Source: Rathayibacter sp. VKM Ac-2804 (GTDB lineage: Bacteria > Actinomycetota > Actinomycetes > Actinomycetales > Microbacteriaceae). Taken from it: a stretch of 64,000 nt of DNA. Numbering within the stretch: the first letter of the stretch is position 1; the number at the start of each line of letters is the position of its first letter. The position numbers and the translations under genes are program-made. The notes under the pieces were generated by a model, which was not told the DNA's origin, did no database searches, and saw nothing but the letters and a program-made list of their open reading frames with translations. Of this stretch, positions 26,479 through 33,942 are shown one piece after another. The DNA is taken from positions 2,480,001 through 2,544,000 of the forward strand of contig NZ_CP047420.1 of NCBI RefSeq assembly GCF_009866655.1, written 5' to 3'.

Positions 26479-27246
26479 TCAGCCGCCCGCCGTCGCGACC
26501 AGGACCGCCGCGCCCAGGGCCAGCGCCCAGCTCACCAGCGAGCCGACCAGGAAGTACTCCGCCTTCGAGCCGCCCTCGCCGTCGCGGGAGATCTCCGGGA
26601 ACCGCACGATGCCCTTCGCCGCGAAGACGGCGCCGGCCAGCCCGATCGCTCCGGCGAGGGTGAGCCCGGCCACGAGGAGGCGCTCGAGCGGCCCGATGGC
26701 GCGACCGCCGCGGAGGTCCGGGACTCGCACCTCCTCGGGCGCGGGCCGGGCGAAGCGGGCGCGGAGCGAGAAGCGAGTGCGCGCGGCGACCGGCTGCGGC
26801 AGCTCGCGGTAGAGCGCGGCGCGCACGACGACGTTGCCGCTCTCGAGGAGGAAGAGCGCGGCGCCCCCGGCGAGCAGCGCCTGCGCGATCGGCGGGACGG
26901 GTCCGGAGCGCCCGAGACCCGCGTACGCGTCGACCAGCGGGCCGGCGGCCGGGCCCGCCGCGCGGTCCACCACGGCGAGCACGAGCACCGCGACGATCAG
27001 GCCGACGGCGGGCCGGAGCCCTCCGGGCGGCCGGGTGCCGGCCGCGGTGGTCGTGAGCAGCAGCCACGCGCCGGCCAGCGCGACGACGAGCACGGTGCCG
27101 AGCGGTGCGGCACCGAGGCCGAGCACCGCCGAGAGCGCGGCCGCCGCCCAGAGCACGACGATCGCCGCGGCGGCGACGGGTCGGCCGAGGTGCGTCCGCG
27201 CGAGGTCGGCCAGACCGACGAGCCCGAGCAGCAGCGCGGTCAGCAC
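26479..27246 (-). CDS. Integral membrane protein encoded with satD
   Basis: A 255-residue protein with about six to seven hydrophobic segments (near 1-15, 25-45, 47-65, 78-95, 120-140, 190-212 and 230-253), so it is a membrane protein. The C-terminal part, with ERLLVAGLTLAGAIGLAG, then FAAKGIVRF, then KAEYFLVGSLVSW, resembles the last module of membrane proteins that accompany SatD regulators (DUF3307-type neighbours); I recognise this by pattern only. GTG at 27246 overlaps the satD stop by 7 nt, so the two are coupled. Its job is unknown; the pairing suggests it is the target or partner that SatD controls. Confidence 0.75.
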   Translation of the reverse strand: MLTALLLGLVGLADLARTHLGRPVAAAAIVVLWAAAALSAVLGLGAAPLGTVLVVALAGAWLLLTTTAAGTRPPGGLRPAVGLIVAVLVLAVVDRAAGPAAGPLVDAYAGLGRSGPVPPIAQALLAGGAALFLLESGNVVVRAALYRELPQPVAARTRFSLRARFARPAPEEVRVPDLRGGRAIGPLERLLVAGLTLAGAIGLAGAVFAAKGIVRFPEISRDGEGGSKAEYFLVGSLVSWALALGAAVLVATAGG

Positions 27247-27881
27247 GCGTCCGCCAGCAGCCGCGCACCGGTGAGCAGGGCCCCGGCACCCGCGCGGCGC
27301 AGCGCCTGCGACACCGCGGACTGCGTGATCGACTCCTGCTCGGCCAGGACCTTCTGCGGCAGACCGCGCGCCGTGCCGAGCACGAGCCGCCGGTCGCGGT
27401 CGCTCATCTCGCCGACGAGGGCGTCACGGGCGAGGAGGTAGGCGTTCACCGCGGCCTCCTGCGCGTCGGGCGAGTCCGAGCCGATGAACCAGCCGCGCGC
27501 CGTCGGCACCGCACCGTCCTCGAGGGCGTGCGCCCGCTCGATGGCCGCTCGCGCGCGCCACCAGCCGGGCCCGTCCTGCAGATCGCCGGCGACGCCCGAG
27601 CCGACCACCCTGATCTCGCCGCGGCCGAGGCCGACCCGGCAGTCCACCCCCGGCGGCAGCACGAGCCGCGCCTGGAGCGTCGCACCGAGCGCTGCCGAGA
27701 CGGAGGCGTAGACCGCCTGGAACTCGTCGCCCACCGTGGGGTGCAGCGGCTCGACAGCGGGGACCGCCGCGTCGACCTCCGCGAAGCCGCGCTCGATCTC
27801 GCGCTGAACGACGGATCGCTCGGCGATCTCGCGCGAGTCGACGAGGTCGAGCACTACCGCGACGACGGAGGAGTCGAACAT
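27240..27881 (-). CDS. satD: SatD-family regulator with C-terminal helix-turn-helix
   Basis: A 213-residue protein. The N-terminal two thirds carry the SatD pattern: VVLDLVDSREIAERSVVQREIERGFAEV (about 9-36), then a PTVGDEFQAVYASV stretch (about 48-61). The last 50 residues (RGLPQKVLAEQESITQSAVSQALRRAGAGALL) are a helix-turn-helix. SatD was named from an acid-adaptation locus of Streptococcus; its biochemical function is not established. ATG at 27881 is 6 nt after TATGCT. Direct repeats and a palindrome overlapping this promoter look like its own operator. The downstream membrane protein overlaps by 7 nt. Confidence 0.82.
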   Translation of the reverse strand: MFDSSVVAVVLDLVDSREIAERSVVQREIERGFAEVDAAVPAVEPLHPTVGDEFQAVYASVSAALGATLQARLVLPPGVDCRVGLGRGEIRVVGSGVAGDLQDGPGWWRARAAIERAHALEDGAVPTARGWFIGSDSPDAQEAAVNAYLLARDALVGEMSDRDRRLVLGTARGLPQKVLAEQESITQSAVSQALRRAGAGALLTGARLLADAC

Positions 27882-27886
27882 CGCAT

Positions 27887-27930
27887 AAGCATAGGGCTGA
27901 TATCCGCCGGATATAAGCTTTGCGCTGATA
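27887..27930 (-). promoter_or_regulatory. satD promoter and operator-like region
   Basis: Direct repeats AAGCATAGGGCTGATA (27887-27902) and AAGCTTTGCGCTGATA (27915-27930) match at 13 of 16 positions with a 28-bp offset, close to three helical turns. Between and overlapping them is the perfect 15-bp palindrome ATATCCGCCGGATAT (27900-27914). The minus-strand -10 TATGCT (27888-27893) lies in the first repeat, 6 nt before the satD ATG. The local AT-richness is unlike the surroundings. Confidence 0.6.
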
Positions 27931-27933
27931 CGG

Positions 27934-28644
27934 TCAGTGCCCCATCCCGAGGCCGCCGTCGACGGGGATGACCGCGCCGGAGATGTAGTCCGCCTCGTCG
28001 CCGGCGAGCCAGCGCGTCACCTTCGCGACCTCGGCGGCCGTGCCGTAGCGGGCCAGGGGGATGCTCTTGCGGTACTCCGCCTGCTGCTCCGCCGGGAGCT
28101 CCGCCGTCATATCGGTCTCGATGAAGCCGGGCGCGACGACGTTCGCCGTGATGTTGCGGGCGCCGAGCTCGCGGGTCAGCGACCGGGCGAAGCCGACCAG
28201 CGCGGCCTTCGACGAGGAGTAGTTGATCTGGCCGGGGCCGCCGTAGAGGCCGACGACGCTCGAGATCAGGACGATGCGGCCGAACCTCTGCTTGAGCATC
28301 GCCTTCGACGCCCGCTTGACGACCCGGAAGGCCCCGGTGAGGTTGGTGTCGATGACGGAGGTGAAGTCCTCCTCGGACATGCGCAGCAGCAGCATGTCGC
28401 GGGTGATGCCGGCGTTCGCGACGACGACCTCGACCGGGCCGAGCTCGGCCTCGATCTGCGAGAAGGCGGCGTCGATGGAGGCGGCGTCGGTGACGTCCGC
28501 GACGACGGTGAAGGACCCCTCGGGACCCGAGCCGGAGCGGGCGGTGACCGCGACCCGGTGACCCGCCGCCACGAACTCCTCGGCGATGGCGTAGCCGATC
28601 CCCCGGTTGCCCCCGGTGACGAGGACGGTGCGCGGCGTGGTCAT
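27934..28644 (-). CDS. fabG: 3-oxoacyl-ACP reductase FabG-type short-chain dehydrogenase
   Basis: A 236-residue SDR. The cofactor motif is TGGNRGIG (10-17), NAG at 77-79, and the catalytic set is N101, S129, Y142 and K146. The family N-terminus MTTPRTVLVTGG, the FIETDMTAELP loop and the GAVIPVDGGLGMGH end match FabG of fatty-acid synthesis, reducing 3-oxoacyl-ACP with NADPH. The ATG at 28644 is chosen over upstream in-frame sequence because AGAGGG lies at good spacing and the conserved sequence begins there. A TAGGAT box at 28692-28697 would give a leader of about 40 nt. No other fab gene is adjacent. Confidence 0.9.
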   Translation of the reverse strand: MTTPRTVLVTGGNRGIGYAIAEEFVAAGHRVAVTARSGSGPEGSFTVVADVTDAASIDAAFSQIEAELGPVEVVVANAGITRDMLLLRMSEEDFTSVIDTNLTGAFRVVKRASKAMLKQRFGRIVLISSVVGLYGGPGQINYSSSKAALVGFARSLTRELGARNITANVVAPGFIETDMTAELPAEQQAEYRKSIPLARYGTAAEVAKVTRWLAGDEADYISGAVIPVDGGLGMGH

Positions 28645-28691
28645 GGGTGTCCCTCTCCGCCGGTGCACGGGCGGCTCCGGACGACCCCTAC

Positions 28692-28697
28692 ATCCTA
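28692..28697 (-). promoter_or_regulatory. Putative -10 box of fabG
   Basis: TAGGAT on the minus strand, about 48 nt before the ATG; no convincing -35. Confidence 0.35.
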
Positions 28698-28761
28698 GAG
28701 GCGGGATGCGCAACACATCCGCTGAGAGGGAACGTCCGGGGTCCGCCCGGTGCCCACGACG

Positions 28762-28767
28762 TAGTCT
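28762..28767 (+). promoter_or_regulatory. Putative -10 box of the DUF3099 operon
   Basis: TAGTCT, 9 nt before the GTG at 28777, predicting an absent or extremely short leader. Confidence 0.35.
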
Positions 28768-28776
28768 TATCGGGCT

Positions 28777-29127
28777 GTGAAATCACGCGAATCGCTCACC
28801 TCCCTCCCGCCGTCGCCCAGTGCCGCGCGTCGCTCCCGCGCGATCAAGTACTCCATCGCCATGGGCATCAGGATGGTCTGCGTGATCTGCCTGATCTTCG
28901 CCCAGGGCTGGTGGCTGCTCTTCTTCGCGCTCGGCGCGATCGTGCTCCCCTACTTCGCCGTCGTGCTCGCCAACGTCGGCAGCGCCGGTGAGAGCGGCAC
29001 GGTGGAGCGTCCCGGCGCGATCGTGCTGTCCCGGCCCGTGCCGCCGTACGTCCCGCCGACCGCGCACGACGCGGCTCCCTCCGCCGACGTGCCCGAGGGC
29101 GGCGACCCGACCGAGGGACGACGGTGA
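28777..29127 (+). CDS. DUF3099-family small membrane protein
   Basis: A 116-residue protein with two adjacent hydrophobic helices (about 30-48 and 49-68, around IRMVCVICLIF and WWLLFFALGAIVLPYFAVVLA) after a basic, serine-rich cytoplasmic start, and an acidic proline-rich tail. This matches the actinobacterial DUF3099 family, of unknown function. GTG at 28777. Its stop overlaps the next start by 4 nt (GTGA), so it forms an operon with the 77-residue protein and SURF1; that suggests a link to cytochrome oxidase assembly. Confidence 0.82.
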   Translation: MKSRESLTSLPPSPSAARRSRAIKYSIAMGIRMVCVICLIFAQGWWLLFFALGAIVLPYFAVVLANVGSAGESGTVERPGAIVLSRPVPPYVPPTAHDAAPSADVPEGGDPTEGRR

Positions 29128-29357
29128 TCCCGCTCGGCGGCGCGCCCGATCGGCACGCCTGCTCGCGCGCCGGATGCTCGCTCACCGCGACCTGGGCGAT
29201 CGAGTGGCGGAACCCGCGCATCCACGCGGAGGACCGGCGGAAGACCTGGCTGGCGTGCGGGGAGCACCTCGACTACCTGCGCGAGTTCCTCGCCGCGCGG
29301 GAGTTCCCGCTCGAGGTGAAGCCGCTGCTCACGGTCGACCGCGGAGCGGCACTGTGA
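29124..29357 (+). CDS. Small Cys/His protein between DUF3099 and SURF1 genes
   Basis: A 77-residue protein. Cysteines at 13 and 18 (HACSRAGC), C45 and H48 (LACGEH) could bind one metal ion, like a minimal zinc ribbon. The rest (WAIEWRNPRIHAEDRRKTW) is charged and aromatic. Similar short proteins occur at this locus in related actinobacteria and are sometimes labelled 'acetone carboxylase', which their size makes implausible. It overlaps both neighbours by 4 nt (GTGA each time), so it is translationally coupled on both sides and very probably a real gene acting with SURF1. Confidence 0.75.
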   Translation: MIPLGGAPDRHACSRAGCSLTATWAIEWRNPRIHAEDRRKTWLACGEHLDYLREFLAAREFPLEVKPLLTVDRGAAL

Positions 29358-30214
29358 GCGCCACGGCGACGCGGCCGTCCTGGCGCTTCGCCTTCTCGCG
29401 CCGCTGGTTCGGCTACCTGGCGCTCACGATCGTCTTCGCCGTGGCCTGCGTGCTGCTCTCGCGCTGGCAGGTCGCCCGCCTCGACGAGGCCGCGAGCACC
29501 AACCGGCTCGTCACCGCCAACTGGAACGCGGACCCCGTCGCGCTCGACGGCCTCCTCCCCGCGGAGGCGGGCTGGGACGACGCCCTCGAGTACCGGCCGG
29601 TCGAGGTCTCCGGCGTCTACGAGACCGAGGGCCAGACCCTCGTCCGCAACCGGCCCTACAACGGCAACCCCGGCTTCGAGATCCTCACCCCGCTGCGCCT
29701 CGCGGACGGCAGCGTCTTCGTGGTCGATCGCGGCTGGGTCCCAGTCGGCTCCGAGCAGGACTCCCCCGACGTCGTCCCGGCCCCGCCGGAGGGCGAGGTC
29801 ACGGTGACCGCCCGCCTGAAGCCGGGCGAGGGCCGCATCGAGGGCCGCGGCGCCCCCGCCGGTCAGATCGCCACGATCCAGCTCGACGACCTCTCGGACC
29901 AGCTCGACGAGCCGCTGCGCACCACCGGCTACGGACTGCTGGTCCAGGAGGACCCCGCGCCGATCGAGGAGCGGCCGCTCGCCGCGATCAAGCCGGTCGC
30001 CGACGAGGGCCTGCACATCAGCTACGCGATCCAGTGGGTGCTGTTCGCGATCATGGGCTTCGGCGGTCTCGCCTGGGCGATCCGGCACGAGTACCGGATC
30101 CGCAACGCGGACGACCCCGAGGTCATCGCCGCCGAGGAGCGCCGCGAGCAGCGCCGCCTCCGCCGCGGACGCACGGACGCCGAGATCGAGGACGAGCTGC
30201 TCGACGCCCGCTGA
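29354..30214 (+). CDS. SURF1-family cytochrome oxidase biogenesis protein
   Basis: A 286-residue membrane protein. The first helix (about 17-37) ends in the family motif LSRWQVARLDEA; a long extracytoplasmic domain holds VRNRPYNGNPGFEILTPLRLADG and VDRGWVPVG; the second helix (about 218-238) starts after ISYAIQWVLFAIMGFGG. SURF1 helps insert heme A into cytochrome c oxidase. GTG at 29354 overlaps the upstream stop. The C-terminal cytoplasmic tail is an arginine/glutamate-rich coiled region. Its role fits the ctaA/ctaB pair 7 kb away. It converges on the ABC-F gene, with a REPIN-like element between. Confidence 0.9.
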   Translation: MSATATRPSWRFAFSRRWFGYLALTIVFAVACVLLSRWQVARLDEAASTNRLVTANWNADPVALDGLLPAEAGWDDALEYRPVEVSGVYETEGQTLVRNRPYNGNPGFEILTPLRLADGSVFVVDRGWVPVGSEQDSPDVVPAPPEGEVTVTARLKPGEGRIEGRGAPAGQIATIQLDDLSDQLDEPLRTTGYGLLVQEDPAPIEERPLAAIKPVADEGLHISYAIQWVLFAIMGFGGLAWAIRHEYRIRNADDPEVIAAEERREQRRLRRGRTDAEIEDELLDAR

Positions 30215-30234
30215 GCGCCCGGGCGTCTCGAGCT

Positions 30235-30352
30235 CATGCTGGTCGAGTAGCCCCGAAGGGGCGTATCGAGACCCGCCGCCGGGTCTGCAGACTCGAGCTC
30301 TGACGCTGGTGGATCTCGATACGCCCGCTGCGCGGGCTACTCGATCAGCATG
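30235..30352. repeat. REPIN-like composite: two inverted hairpin repeats
   Basis: Forward unit 30235-30274 (stem CCCC-gaa-GGGG) and inverted unit 30309-30352 (stem GCCCGC-tgc-GCGGGC) are separated by 34 bp that include GGTCTGCAGA. The flanks TCGAGTA and GTATCGAGA are the same as in the other elements while the stem bases differ. It sits between converging genes (SURF1 and ABC-F). Confidence 0.9.
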
Positions 30353-30380
30353 ACGGCTCCGAGACCTCGACGGCCGAGCC

Positions 30381-31979
30381 TCAGGCCAGCATGATCAGGT
30401 CGAGGTAGTCCGCGGTCCAGTGGTCCTCGGTGCCCTCGGGCATGATCAGCACGCGCTCGGGGTTGAGCGCCTCGACAGCGCCCTCGTCGTGGCTGACCAG
30501 GACGACCGCGCCCTCGTAGTGGGCGAGCGCGTCGAGGATCTCCTCGCGGCTGGCCGGGTCGAGGTTGTTGGTGGGCTCGTCGAGAAGCAGCACGTTGGCA
30601 CCCGAGACGACGATCATCGCCAGCGCGAGCCGGGTCTTCTCGCCGCCGGAGAGGACGCCCGCCGGCTTGTGCGAGTCGTCCCCGGTGAAGAGGAACGAGC
30701 CGAGCACGCGGCGGGCCTCGGTCTCGGTGAGGTTGGGGCTCGAGGAGACCATGTTCTCCAGCACCGAGCGCTTGACGTCGATCGTCTCGTGCTCCTGGGC
30801 GTAGTAGCCGATGCGCAGGCCGTGTCCGGCCTCGATCACGCCGGTGTCCGGCGCGTCGACCCCGCCCAGGATGCGCAGGAGCGTCGTCTTGCCCGCACCG
30901 TTCAGCCCGAGGATGACGACCTTCGAGCCGCGGTCGATGGCGAGGTCGACGGAGGTGAAGATCTCGAGCGAGCCGTAGCTCTTCGAGAGGTTCTGCGCCT
31001 GCAGCGGGGTCCGGCCGCAGGCGGACGGGGTCGGGAAGCGGAGCTTCGCGACGCGATCGACGGCGCGCACCTCCTCGAGGCCGCTGAGCATCCGCTCGGC
31101 GCGGGCGACCATCTGGTGCGCGGCCGCGGCCTTCGACGCCTTCGCGCCGAAGCGGGCGGCCTGCAGCTGCAGAGCGCCGGCCTTCTTCTCGACGTTGACG
31201 CGCTCCTTCTTGCGGCGCTCCTCGTCGGCCGCGCGCTGGCGGAGGTAGTTCTTCCAGTTCATGTTGTAGACGTCGATGACCTGGCGGTTCGCGTCGAGGT
31301 AGAAGACGCGGTTGACGGTCTCGCCGACCAGCTCGATGTCGTGGCTGATCACGATGAAGCCGCCGCGGTAGTTCTTCAGGAACTCGCGCAGCCACACGAC
31401 CGAGTCGGCGTCGAGGTGGTTGGTCGGCTCGTCGAGGATGAGCGTCTGCGCATCGGAGAACAGGATCCGGGCGAGCTCGATGCGGCGGCGCTGGCCACCG
31501 GAGAGCGTCTTGAGCGGCTGGTCGAGGATCCGGTCCGGCAGGTTGAGGTTGCTCGCGATCGACGCCGCCTCGGCCTCGGCCGCGTAGCCGCCGAGCGAGA
31601 GGAAGCGGTCGGTGAGGTTGCCGTACTTCTTCATCCCGGCCTCGCTGACGGCCGTCTCGCTGCTCGACATCGCGACCGTGGCCTCCTGCATGCCCAGCAC
31701 CAGCTGGCCGAGGCCGCGGGCGTCGAGGATGCGCGTGCGCGCCAGCTCCTCGGGGTCGCCGGAGCGCGGGTCCTGCGGCAGGTAGCCGATCTCGCCGCCG
31801 CGGTCGACCGAGCCCTTCGCCGCGATGAGGTCGCCGGCGAGGACCTTGGTCAGCGTCGTCTTGCCCGCGCCGTTGCGGCCGACGAGGCCGACCTTGTCGC
31901 CGTCGCCGACTCTGAAGGACACGTTCTCCATCAGGAGTCGGGCGCCGACTCGGAGTTCGAGGTCGTGCACGCTGAGCAC
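30381..31979 (-). CDS. ABC-F family ATPase (ribosome-associated)
   Basis: A 532-residue protein with two ABC domains and no membrane segment. Domain 1 has GRNGAGKTTLTK, LSGGQRRRIELARIL and LILDEPTNHLD; domain 2 has GLNGAGKTTLLR, LSGGEKTRLALAMIV and LLLDEPTNNLD. The linker (about 250-335, rich in Lys/Arg/Glu/Ala) is the P-site tRNA-interacting motif region of ABC-F proteins, which act on the ribosome in translation control or antibiotic protection. The subgroup is not obvious. GTG at 31979 gives the usual VLSVHDLELRVGARLL opening; upstream in-frame residues are not conserved. A -10-like TATACT lies about 80 nt upstream. Confidence 0.9.
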   Translation of the reverse strand: MLSVHDLELRVGARLLMENVSFRVGDGDKVGLVGRNGAGKTTLTKVLAGDLIAAKGSVDRGGEIGYLPQDPRSGDPEELARTRILDARGLGQLVLGMQEATVAMSSSETAVSEAGMKKYGNLTDRFLSLGGYAAEAEAASIASNLNLPDRILDQPLKTLSGGQRRRIELARILFSDAQTLILDEPTNHLDADSVVWLREFLKNYRGGFIVISHDIELVGETVNRVFYLDANRQVIDVYNMNWKNYLRQRAADEERRKKERVNVEKKAGALQLQAARFGAKASKAAAAHQMVARAERMLSGLEEVRAVDRVAKLRFPTPSACGRTPLQAQNLSKSYGSLEIFTSVDLAIDRGSKVVILGLNGAGKTTLLRILGGVDAPDTGVIEAGHGLRIGYYAQEHETIDVKRSVLENMVSSSPNLTETEARRVLGSFLFTGDDSHKPAGVLSGGEKTRLALAMIVVSGANVLLLDEPTNNLDPASREEILDALAHYEGAVVLVSHDEGAVEALNPERVLIMPEGTEDHWTADYLDLIMLA

Positions 31980-32057
31980 TGTGCTGTCCGTTCCCGCCAA
32001 GAAATGGCGTTCGGTTCGGGAGGTGTGGGGCAAGAGGCCGCGGAGCGGCAGCCCCCT

Positions 32058-32063
32058 AGTATA
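32058..32063 (-). promoter_or_regulatory. Putative -10 box of the ABC-F gene
   Basis: TATACT on the minus strand in a short AT-rich patch (CTAGTATATTTCC) in the 173-bp divergent region with bioY. The same patch holds TATATT on the plus strand, which could serve bioY. Confidence 0.4.
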
Positions 32064-32152
32064 TTTCCTGAGCCGCGGGGCGGATCCACGTCCGCTCACC
32101 GCGGACGCGCTCGCTCCTCGCTCTCGGGCGACACGGTCTTTGGAGAACAGAC

Positions 32153-32758
32153 ATGTCCAGCTACTCTCTCGCCCCGTCGCGACCGGTCCTGGCGGACCGG
32201 CTGCTCACCCGCTCGCTGGTCACCGATCTGGTGCTCGTCCTCGCCGCCGCCGCGTTCACCGCGGCCATGGCGCAGCTGTACATCCCGATGTGGCCGGTCC
32301 CGATCACGGGTCAGACCTTCGCGGTCCTGCTCGTCGGCACCACGCTCGGCGCCCTCCGCGGCGCGCTCTCGATGGGCGTCTACGCCCTCGTCGGCGCCCT
32401 CGGCGCCCCGATCTTCACCGAGGGCTCGAGCGGCTGGGCCGTCCTGGCCGGTCCGACCGGCGGCTACATCGTCGGCTTCGTCCTCGCCTCGATCGTCACC
32501 GGCCGGCTCGCCCAGCGCGAGTGGGACCGCCGCGTCGTCGGCACGCTGGTGACCTTCCTCGCCGGCACCGCCACGATCTACCTCGTCGGACTCCCCTGGC
32601 TCGCCACCGCGCTCGGCTCGATGGGGTACCCGGCCGACCTCGGCTCGGTGCTCACCGCCGGTCTCGTGCCCTTCCTCGTCGGCGACACCCTGAAGATCGT
32701 GCTCGCCGCCGCGCTGCTGCCCACCACCTGGGCGCTGCTCGGCCGCCGCAAGGGCTGA
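32153..32758 (+). CDS. bioY: Biotin transporter BioY (ECF S-component)
   Basis: A 201-residue, six-helix S-component that binds biotin. The GPTGGYIVGF motif (about 101-110) and the VPITGQTFAVLLVGTTLG region are typical of BioY. The ECF energy module (bioM/bioN) is not next to it, so it either shares one encoded elsewhere or works alone. ATG at 32153 has GGAG about 8 nt upstream. It is followed by a strong bidirectional terminator. Confidence 0.93.
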   Translation: MSSYSLAPSRPVLADRLLTRSLVTDLVLVLAAAAFTAAMAQLYIPMWPVPITGQTFAVLLVGTTLGALRGALSMGVYALVGALGAPIFTEGSSGWAVLAGPTGGYIVGFVLASIVTGRLAQREWDRRVVGTLVTFLAGTATIYLVGLPWLATALGSMGYPADLGSVLTAGLVPFLVGDTLKIVLAAALLPTTWALLGRRKG

Positions 32759-32777
32759 CCCGCCCCGCACGCACGAC

Positions 32778-32810
32778 GAAGGGCCCGGAGGGTGATCCTC
32801 CGGGCCCTTC
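32778..32810. terminator. Bidirectional terminator between bioY and sufT (ACGACGAAGGGCCC family)
   Basis: GAAGGGCCCGGAGG and CCTCCGGGCCCTTC form a perfect 14-bp stem with loop GTGAT, flanked by ACGAC and GCCGTT. It serves two converging genes. Confidence 0.85.
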
Positions 32811-32845
32811 GCCGTTGCTGCTGCCGCTGATCGCGCGGCGAGGCT

Positions 32846-33178
32846 CTAGATCGAGAAGCCGAGCGCGCGCATCATGTCGCGGCCGTCCTCGGTGATCCGG
32901 TCCGGACCCCACGGCGGCATCCAGACCCAGTTGATCCGGAAGGCCTCCACGACGCCGTCCAGCGACTCCGCGGTCTGCTCCTCGAGCACGTCCGTCAGCG
33001 GGCAGCCCGCCGAGGTCAGCGTCATGTGGATGACCAGCGCGTCGTTCTCGTCGTCCCAGCCCAGGTCGTAGATCAGGCCGAGGTCGACGACGTTGACGCC
33101 GAGCTCGGGGTCCATGACGTCCTTGAGCGCCTCCTCGACCTGGTCGAAGAGCTTCGGGTCGAGCGTGGTGACCGCCAT
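32846..33178 (-). CDS. sufT: SufT-type iron-sulfur cluster assembly factor (MIP18/PaaD-like)
   Basis: A 110-residue DUF59/MIP18 protein: VMDPELGVNVVDLGLIYDL (about 21-39) and the conserved cysteine C59 in TSAGCPLTDVLEEQ. These factors help mature iron-sulfur proteins. The ATG at 33178 lies 2 bp after the sufC stop; the open frame upstream is an antisense-like shadow inside sufC. It is the last gene of the suf operon. Confidence 0.92.
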   Translation of the reverse strand: MAVTTLDPKLFDQVEEALKDVMDPELGVNVVDLGLIYDLGWDDENDALVIHMTLTSAGCPLTDVLEEQTAESLDGVVEAFRINWVWMPPWGPDRITEDGRDMMRALGFSI

Positions 33179-33180
33179 GA

Positions 33181-33942
33181 TCAGACCGTCGCCGGGGCGA
33201 GGAAGCGGTCGTAGCCCTCGTCCTCGAGTCGGGTGGCGAGCTCCTTGCCGCCCTGCTCGGCGATGCGGCCGGCGACGAAGACGTGCACGAAGTCCGGCTG
33301 GATGTAGCGCAGGATCCGCGTGTAGTGCGTGATCAGCAGGACGCCGAGACCGGTCGAGGCGTGGGCGCGGTTGACGCCCTCCGACACGATCTTGAGAGCA
33401 TCCACGTCGAGGCCGGAGTCGGTCTCGTCGAGGACGGCGAACTGCGGGGCGAGCAGCTCGAGCTGGAGGATCTCGTTCCGCTTCTTCTCGCCTCCGGAGA
33501 AGCCCTCGTTGACGTTGCGCGCCGCGAAGGACGGGTCCATGCGCAGGTCGGCCATCGCCTTCTTGACGTCCTTGGTCCACGTGCGGATCGCCGGAGCCTC
33601 GCCCGCGATCGCGGTCTTGGCCGTGCGGAGGAAGTTGGTGTTGGTGACACCGGGGATCTCGACCGGGTACTGCATGGCGAGGAAGAGACCGGCGCGGGCG
33701 CGCTCGTCGACCGTCATGTCGAGGACCTCGACGCCGTCGAGGGTGATCGAGCCGCCGTCGACGTGGTACTTCGGGTGCCCCGCGATCGTGTACGCGAGGG
33801 TGGACTTGCCGGAGCCGTTGGGGCCCATGACGGCGTGGATCTCACCCTGGTTGATGGTGAGGTCGACACCGCGGAGGATCTGCTTGGTCCCCTGCTCGGT
33901 CTCGACACTGACGTGGAGATCGCTGATCTGGAGAACGGACAT
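33181..33942 (-). CDS. sufC: Fe-S cluster assembly ATPase SufC
   Basis: A 253-residue ABC-type ATPase of the SufBCD scaffold: Walker A GPNGSGKSTLA (about 38-48), SufC-specific signature FSGGEKKRNEILQLELL, Walker B FAVLDETDSGLDVDALK and the switch histidine in LLITHYTRIL. It hydrolyses ATP to drive cluster assembly on SufB/SufD. It starts immediately (0 bp) after the Rieske gene and is 2 bp before sufT. Confidence 0.96.
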   Translation of the reverse strand: MSVLQISDLHVSVETEQGTKQILRGVDLTINQGEIHAVMGPNGSGKSTLAYTIAGHPKYHVDGGSITLDGVEVLDMTVDERARAGLFLAMQYPVEIPGVTNTNFLRTAKTAIAGEAPAIRTWTKDVKKAMADLRMDPSFAARNVNEGFSGGEKKRNEILQLELLAPQFAVLDETDSGLDVDALKIVSEGVNRAHASTGLGVLLITHYTRILRYIQPDFVHVFVAGRIAEQGGKELATRLEDEGYDRFLAPATV

